A DNA stretch of 64,000 nucleotides from Mytilus californianus (Eukaryota > Mollusca > Bivalvia > Mytilida > Mytilidae): the NCBI RefSeq assembly GCF_021869535.1, contig NW_026262581.1, forward strand, positions 116,154,771 through 116,218,770, given 5' to 3'. This document shows positions 59,501 through 64,000 of this stretch, piece by piece. Made by a program: the position numbers and the translations under genes. Each line of letters opens with the position of its first letter. The stretch's first letter is position 1. The notes below the pieces were generated by a model that was given only the letters and a program-made list of their open reading frames with translations, was not told the origin of the DNA and did no database searches.

Positions 59501-61993
59501 CCCAAGAATTCAATTTTTGATGAAATCAAACAAAGTTTAATTTTGGACCCTTTTGACCTCAATGTGGACAAAGTTGATAACGGGGCCCAAAAATCAAAAA
59601 TCTAAATACATGGTTAGATTCAGCATATCAAAGAACCCCATATATTCAATTTTTTTTGAAATCAAACAAAGTTTAATTTTGGACCCCAATTTGGACCAAC
59701 TTGAAAACTGGGCCCATAATCAAAAATCTAAATACATGTTTAGATTCAGCATATCAAAGAACCCTAAAAATTCAATTTTTGTTAAAATCAAACTAAGTTT
59801 AATTTTGGACCCTTTGGACATTAATGTAGACCAATTTGAAAACGGAACCAAAAATTAAGAATCTAAATACACGATTAGATTCGGCATATCAAAGAACCCC
59901 AATAATTCAATTTTTGATGAAATCAAACAAAGTTAAATTTTGGACCCTTTGGACCTCAATGTGGACCATTTTAAAAATGGGGCCCAAAATCCAAAAACTT
60001 AATACACGGTTAGATTCAGCATATTAAAGAACCCCAAGAATTCAAGAATAAAACCCCATTGAAATTGATCAAGAAATAAGCAATTTATACGAAGTATCTT
60101 CTTTTGCACAATACTGTGCAATTGAATATTTCTTGCTATTGCGCAATACTGTACAATTGACAATTTCTTGCTATTGCGCAATATTGTGCTATTGGATATT
60201 TCTTGCTATTGCGCAATACTGTGCAATTGAAGATTTCTTGCTATTGCGCAATACTGTGCAATTGAAGATTTCTTGCTATTGTGCAATACTGTGCAATTGA
60301 AAATTTCTTGCTATTGCACAATACTTATTATATAATAATTTACACATCCTGTTTGGTGTGTATCTCCTACCATATCATTATTATTTGCTTTTAAATATTA
60401 ATCAGAAATAACCAACTTAAAATGCAAAATTTTAATTGAAAAAAAAATGAAAAAAAGAAAAAAAAAAAGAAAAAAAAAATCCCCCCCCCAAATTTTTTGA
60501 ACCCCCTTATGATTCATCACCCCCAAACTCAATCACAGCCTTCCCTTTGTGGTATGGTACCTTGCAGTACAATTTCAGAGAGATCCATACACTTGAACAC
60601 AAGTTATTGTCTGGAAACTAGAAAAATGCTTATTTTTGGCCCCTTTTTGGCCCCCAATTCCTAAACGTTTCAGGCAATTACCCCCAAACTCAATTCCAGC
60701 TTTCCCTTTGTGATATGGCACCTTGTAGTACAATTTCAGAAATATCCAAACACTTACACACAAGTTATTGTCATGAAACTAGAAAAATGCTTGTTTTTTG
60801 CCCCTTTTTTGGCCCCTAATTCCTAAAATTTTGAGGCAATTACCCCCAAAATCAATTACAGCCTTCCCTTTGTGATATGGAACCTTGTGGTACAATGTCA
60901 GAGAGATCCATACATACACACACAAGTTATTGTCTGGAAGTTACAAAAATGCTTATTTTTGGCCCCTAATTCCTTAACTGTTGGTACCATAACCCCCAAA
61001 ATCAATCCCAACCTTCCTTTCGTGGTATTGAACCTTATGGTAAAATTTTATGGAGATCCATTCACTTAAACTAAAGTTAGAGTGCGAAAACCAATGTGTC
61101 TTCGGACGACGCCGGACGACGACGACGACGCCAACGTCATACCAATATACGACCAAAAAATTTTTAATTTTTGCGGTCATATAAAAACTGCAAAATTTTG
61201 TTAAAACTACCAATTCGGTGGCAGCAACCCAACAATGGGTTGTTCGATTCGTCTGAAAATTTCTGAGCTGATAGATCTTGACCAACTGAACAATTTTACC
61301 CCATGTCAGATTTGCTCTAAAAGCTTTTGTTTTTGAGATATAAGCCAAAAACTGCATTTGACCCCTATGTTCTATTTTTAGCCATGGCGGCCATGTTTGT
61401 CAATGGATCAAAACTTCGGATACAATTTATAAACTAGATACCCTAAGGAACATTTAGTTAAAGTTTGAAGGTATTTCGCTCAGTAGTTTCAGAGGAGAAG
61501 ATTTTTGAAAAAGTTTACGATGACAGACGACGACGACAGACGACGGACGACGACAGACGCCAAGTAATGGCATAAGCTCACAAGGGGCCCTTCGGGCCGC
61601 GGAGAGCTAAAAAGCAGCATTTTTTACAGAGTTGATGTTATAGTTACCTAAATAATGACTTCTACTAACATACATTGAAAGTTATTTAATTTATGGATGT
61701 GAATTGCAGCCAATATAGTTAAGTTAATATAAAATTCATGATATTAAACTTGGGAGTTTGTTACTGGTAGCAAAAATACAAACTAATTACATGTAGTTAA
61801 CAATATTTTCAGAGAAATGAATGTAAATTAACACCTACCCTGAATTAAGACTCCTCCAAACATTACTGGTATAAGTTTACAACATTTAAAGATAACTTGT
61901 GTTGGATAATTCAAATATCCTACAGAGGTATTAGACAACCCCATTGTTGACACTGTTAAGAATGCTATCACAACATACGATGAAAGTGGAATC
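50405..61993 (-). CDS. SLC35B3: SLC35B3, PAPS transporter 2 (3' seven exons, 5' end outside window)
   Basis: Exons, in transcript order: 61993-61839, 58120-58013, 57338-57241, 56144-56052, 51870-51759, 51373-51304 and 50573-50405. All junctions are GT..AG with consistent phases, giving about 268 codons. The protein has LTVSTMGLSNTS, LNYPTQVIFKCCKLIPVM, FTLADSS, ADGAIGNVQEKALK, VLYSYSIGFIYIL, a membrane segment with SISGYCG, SFGALIAVT, RKAITIILSF, FFAKPFT, YVWSGLIVVFGIYLNVYSKN and a hydrophilic tail. These are hallmarks of SLC35B3, a ten-helix nucleotide-sugar/PAPS transporter (DMT superfamily). It moves 3'-phosphoadenosine 5'-phosphosulfate into the Golgi lumen for sulfation. The related SLC35B2 is less similar at VLYSYSIGF and YVWSGL. 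The N-terminal third (first helices) is not between 61994 and 64000, so it lies off the edge. Convergent with LRRC40. Confidence 0.93.
51168..51298 (-). repeat. F-family fragment adjoining an SLC35B3 donor site
   Basis: Reads GGAGATGTGGTATGATTGCC, AATGAGACAACTACCCACC, GGCAACTGTACGGCCTTC and TCGGCTATAAAA. Its inner edge lies about five bases inside the intron that starts at 51303. Confidence 0.75.
51304..51373 (-). CDS. SLC35B3: SLC35B3 short exon (70 nt)
   Basis: Acceptor TTATTTTCAG|TTACCA and donor CCA|GTAAGT. It encodes VTTCRKAITIILSFMFFAKP then FTV plus two bases, phase 2. It is too short for an open-frame scan. I found it from the missing TTGRKA block between the neighbouring exons. A Cys stands where I recall Gly in vertebrates. 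Confidence 0.9.
51612..51690 (+). repeat. SINE tail remnant with (CAAT)n
   Basis: CTCTCGCCGCGATATAGCC, CTAAGGTGGCGTAAAGC, then AACACCAATCAATCAATCAA. It resembles the common metazoan SINE tail CGATATAGC..GGCGTTAAAC..(CAAT)n and the tail of the SINE at 26227. The head is missing. Confidence 0.6.
51759..51870 (-). CDS. SLC35B3: SLC35B3 exon
   Basis: Acceptor CTTTTCAG|TATTCT. It encodes YSVETYGYAVIFSISGYCG and SFGALIAVT. Donor ACAG|GTATAG, phase 1. Confidence 0.92.
51909..52062. repeat. 154-bp compound foldback
   Basis: Outer arms TACAATTATAGCCTTTG and CAAAGGCTACAATTGTTA are inverted. Inside are GAGGTCGATA pieces and a perfect inner hairpin, AGAGAAGCATAT with ATATGCTTCTCT. It lies in the SLC35B3 intron between the exons at 51870 and 56052. 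Confidence 0.8.
52063..52480. other. Intron segment without recognised elements
   Basis: Open frames at 51928-52381 and 52337-52612 on both strands show no domain. The second runs into the I repeat. Confidence 0.35.
52626..55069 (-). mobile_element. A-family element (A2) nested in I
   Basis: Far end AAGAGGCTCTCAAGAGCCT, then CACTCACCTG. Four near-identical units of about 540 bp follow with GAGATATAAGCCAAAAACTG, TTAGCCATGGCGGCCATG and CAACCCAACAATGGGTTG. Then come ACGACGACGGACGCC, the hairpin GGGGCCCTTCGGGCC and GGTGAGCTAAAAA. The far CTCACCTG and the head GGTGAGCT are inverted copies. Unit 2 is interrupted by a short F end at about 53430-53509. Confidence 0.8.
53430..53509 (+). repeat. ~76-bp F-family 3' end, extreme 5' truncation
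   Basis: Reads TTTTATAAATTTTGACTTGG, ATGGAGAGTTGTCTCATTGG, CACTCATACCACATCTTCTT, ATATCTATTG. Only the final ~76 bases of F are present and they sit cleanly between A2 sequences (GCAAACTTG / ATGAACAAATTG). Confidence 0.8.
55500..56051. other. SLC35B3 intron without recognised elements
   Basis: AT-rich intron DNA between the I element and the exon at 56052. Confidence 0.4.
56052..56144 (-). CDS. SLC35B3: SLC35B3 exon
   Basis: Acceptor TTTTCAG|GTTTTA. It encodes VLYSYSIGFIYILVGL and ends FEFCKD with donor GAT|GTAAGT, phase 0. Confidence 0.93.
57038..57199. repeat. 162-bp foldback
   Basis: Left arm GAAATAATTCATGGAAG, then ATAGATTTGTTGGAAATTTACACAT-type text. The right arm is its inverse, ending CTTCCATGAATTATTTC. 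Arms are about 65-70 bp with few mismatches. A diverged single arm lies at 56898-56945 (AAGAAATAATTAATGCA, ATAGATTTATTGGAAATTTT). Confidence 0.8.
57241..57338 (-). CDS. SLC35B3: SLC35B3 exon
   Basis: Acceptor ATTTTGTAG|GTGTGA. It encodes VILISLALLADGAIGNVQEK and NSEM. Donor ATG|GTATGT, phase 0. Confidence 0.93.
57339..58012. other. SLC35B3 intron, nothing recognised
   Basis: AT-rich intron without a repeat signature I recognise. Confidence 0.4.
58013..58120 (-). CDS. SLC35B3: SLC35B3 exon
   Basis: Acceptor TATTTTAAG|GTAAAA. It encodes GKKYNCIDVTAVLCMCIG and LFTLADSS, and ends at TYG with donor G|GTATGT, phase 1. Confidence 0.92.
58513..61612 (-). mobile_element. A-family element (A3), interrupted by B4
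   Basis: Far end AAGAGGCTCTCAAGAGCCT and GCTCACCTG, then A-type units matching A2. The text breaks at AATAATAACAAA (59247) and resumes with AACTGCAAAATTTTG (61195). Then come ACGACGACGACAGACG and the hairpin GGGGCCCTTCGGGCC with GAGAGCTAAAAA. It lies in the SLC35B3 intron between exons 58120 and 61839. Confidence 0.8.
59248..61194 (-). mobile_element. B-family element (B4) nested in A3
   Basis: The minus-strand reading matches B1 nearly block for block: head hairpin with ATATACGACCAAAAAATTT, CGT run, GGGGCC units, the T-rich run, the 35-bp array with four perfect ATTGCGCAAT sites, the variable 126-bp units and the tail with TGCGGTCGTATC, AAGCTGCGCCC. It has far fewer 126-bp units than B1. 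The element boundary is A|A on this strand (T|T on the other). Confidence 0.85.
61839..61993 (-). CDS. SLC35B3: SLC35B3 exon (first in window)
   Basis: Acceptor TTTTTCAG|GATTCC and donor CAGG|GTAGGT. It completes a split codon, then encodes IPLSSYVVIAFLTV and NYPTQVIFKCCKL. It enters with one base of a split codon and leaves in phase 1. Confidence 0.92.
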
Positions 61994-62290
61994 CTGAAAA
62001 ATAAACTGATAAGTATTGATATGGTATCGTTTTAATAAGCTGTTTAATACAACCTTTTATAAGTAAACATCATATTCTTCAATATATTTTTTTTCTGGTG
62101 GCTAAAATCCTTTATTTTTATTCCAAGTACCAGTATATATTAATTCCAAATAACAGTATTTATGAATTTATTGTAGTGCACAGGTGTTATTATGGTGTTT
62201 ACTGCTGAAATTCCTTTTCATAGGACTTCATAGTTCATCAAAATTATATAAAAATATCATTTGTTTGATTTTGACATCAAACATTTAAAT
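61994..62290. other. SLC35B3 intron, nothing recognised
   Basis: AT-rich intron upstream (in transcript sense) of the exon at 61993. No further exon is seen. Confidence 0.4.
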
Positions 62291-62291
62291 A

Positions 62292-62912
62292 AACTGCTTC
62301 GCTGAGCACAGCTGGATACGCCCTGAACAGTTGGGGCAAAAATGGACACAATATTCAAGCTTGATACAGGTCTGAATTTGGATTGTATTAAATATTTGAC
62401 ATATTATAGGTTTCTGAATAAATGAAGTCAAAGAACTTGAAATTGGTTATATGAATTGAATTTATATTCAATTAAAGATTTCTTGCTGTTGTGCAATACA
62501 CTGTGCTGTTGCGCAATACTTAGTAAATCGATATCTGTTGTCAGACTATAAACAATTAAAGTTCAATTAATCATCAATGTCATATTAGAAATTTATGAAA
62601 ATGTAAAGGGAGCTTACATCAATAGATATAAACAATTCACCAAAGTTTCATGAGAATTGCTGACAGCATTTTTGAGTTATTGTCCAAAAACTTGGAAATC
62701 CCCCTTTTTTTAATGAATAAAACCCCATAACTCGGAAACGTAAAATCTAAAATTTATAAAAAACGAAAGGGAGCTCACATCAATAGATATAAACAATTCA
62801 CCAAAGTTTCATGCAAATTGGTCAAAGCGTTTTTGAGTTAATGTCCGACATGTTGACGACAGACGGACAACGGTATACCATAATACGTCCCGTAAAGGGG
62901 CGTATAAAAACT
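62292..62912 (-). mobile_element. C-family hairpin-headed element (C2)
   Basis: Tail AATAAACTGCTTCGCTGAGC, GGATACGCCC, then ACAGTTGGGGCAAAAATGG, the GCGCAATACTTAG text and units with CTCGGAAACGTAAAATC. Then CCGACATGTTGACGACAGAC and the head CATAATACGTCCCGTAAAGGGGCGTATAAAAA. It is shorter than C1 by one unit and lacks the GAGGTCGAAC stretch in the tail. Confidence 0.75.
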
Positions 62913-63055
62913 GGAATTTTTCACAGAAAAAAGAATGTCTTTTGATTTTTCATGGAAAACATATTGGAAAAAACTGTTAAATGTGTAGTAGTAAATTCTA
63001 CTAATAAGAAAAAAATGAAGATATTGTTTTCAATGGGGTATGTGTATGATTTTAA

Positions 63056-63825
63056 ATAAAAATGGAAAATGTGTCCCCATGGACACAGATGATGCCCCCA
63101 CTTGCATACAACATTATAAAGGGACATTACTCAAAAACAATAAAAGTGACACTACCCAAATTTGTACTAAATCTGAGTTTTGTGGTAATAAGTATTGTGT
63201 ATAGGTTTCATAATGTTTGGTTGGGGCAAACTTAAGTTACAGAACAGAAACTAAAAATTTTGCAATTTTTCGATTTATAAAGGGGCATAACTCGATAATG
63301 GTTAAAGTGATGCCACCAAAATTCAACTTGATCTGTATTTTGTGGTAATGAGCATTGTGTATAAGTTTCATAACATTTGGTTGAGGCAACTTAAGTTAGA
63401 AAACGGAAACTAAAAATTTTGCATTTTTTTTTTATTTATAAAGGGGCATAACTAGAGAATGATTATAGTGACCCCACCAAAATTCAAACTTGATCTGTGT
63501 TTTGTCGTGGTTAGCATTGTGTATAAGTTTCATAAAATTTAGTAAAGGCAAACTTAAGTTAGAGAACGGAAACTAAAAATTTTGTAATTGTTTCATTTAT
63601 AAAGGGGCATAACTCTAGAACGGTTACCGTGACGCTACCAAAATTCAAACTTGATCTGTATTTTGTGGTAATAAGCATTGTGTATAAGTTTCATAACATT
63701 TGGTTTAGGCAAACTCAAGTTAGAGAACGGAAACCAATTTTGGGACGTAAGGATGTACGTACGTACGTACAGACGGACAAGGGTAAAACTTAATGCCCCC
63801 TCCACTACGGCGGGGGCATACAAAA
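63056..63825 (-). mobile_element. D-family hairpin-headed element (D2)
   Basis: Far end GTGTCCCCATGGACACAGAT, GATGCCCCCACTTGCAT. Four or five units follow with AAACTTAAGTTAGAGAACGG and TGTATAAGTTTCATAACA. Then (GTAC)n at 63751-63770, and the head TAATGCCCCC TCCACTACGG CGGGGGCATA. It is shorter than D1. Confidence 0.8.
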
Positions 63826-64000
63826 TATTGACAACTGAAACGTCTTTTTATGCCTTGTCTAGGAATAAGTAAATATAGTAAAATAATATGGAAATTGTTT
63901 AGTTACAAATGTACTGGATGTACAATTTTCTGAAATGATGTACCATATCCTGAACATTTGTGTCCCACCAACAAAGTTTCAATTATATTAGACAAGTCCA
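63826..64000. other. Window edge, nothing recognised
   Basis: I searched the minus strand for the missing N-terminal SLC35B3 exons and saw none. Confidence 0.4.

Noticed and set aside
61994..64000. Missing 5' exons of SLC35B3
   Set aside because: The minus strand here is C2, D2 and AT-rich intron. No stretch encodes the expected first helices, so they are placed outside the window.

Overview
The window is animal nuclear DNA, AT-rich and packed with interspersed repeats. It very probably comes from a marine bivalve of the Mytilus (sea mussel) type. Two conserved genes split into many short exons with GT..AG introns show that it is eukaryotic. The repeat families match what I recall from mussel genomes: the GCTCACC, ATACGACCGC and ATGCCCCC headed elements, and the element ending in a CCAATGAGACAACT-like tail. 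The species assignment rests on that recollection, not on a search. Layout: 1-7586 is a graveyard of retroelement pieces (Jockey/CR1-like LINE RT ends, several Penelope-like RT fragments) and small inverted-repeat elements. 7587-45134 (+) is a complete LRRC40 gene. I rebuilt 14 coding exons with consistent splice phases, giving 606 codons plus a stop; human LRRC40 is about 602 aa. Its introns total about 36 kb and hold nearly all the mobile DNA. 45135-50404 is intergenic and carries a 56-bp satellite (about 34 copies). 50405-61993 (-) is SLC35B3, the Golgi PAPS transporter 2. Seven exons make the C-terminal two thirds; the N-terminal exons must lie beyond base 64000. The genes are convergent, about 5.3 kb apart. 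Both look like housekeeping genes and I see no sign that they act together. No rRNA, functional tRNA, CRISPR array or operon structure was seen. The most interesting signal is in the repeats. At least six families with different sequences (A, B, C, D, E/G, I) share one plan. A T-run is followed by a terminal hairpin, then a CGT/GTCC/ACGT-type microsatellite, then an internal tandem-repeat body. The far end carries a short motif that is an exact inverted copy of the hairpin arm (shown for A-E; not located for I). Where one sits inside another, the interruption falls at T|T. This is the plan described for non-autonomous Helentrons (HINEs), so I infer a set of Helentron-like parasites that have exchanged heads and tails. 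A second signal is that one abundant repeat (called F here) is the 3' end of a Penelope-like RT element, shown by two independent copies. Three minisatellites or repeats also directly abut splice sites.
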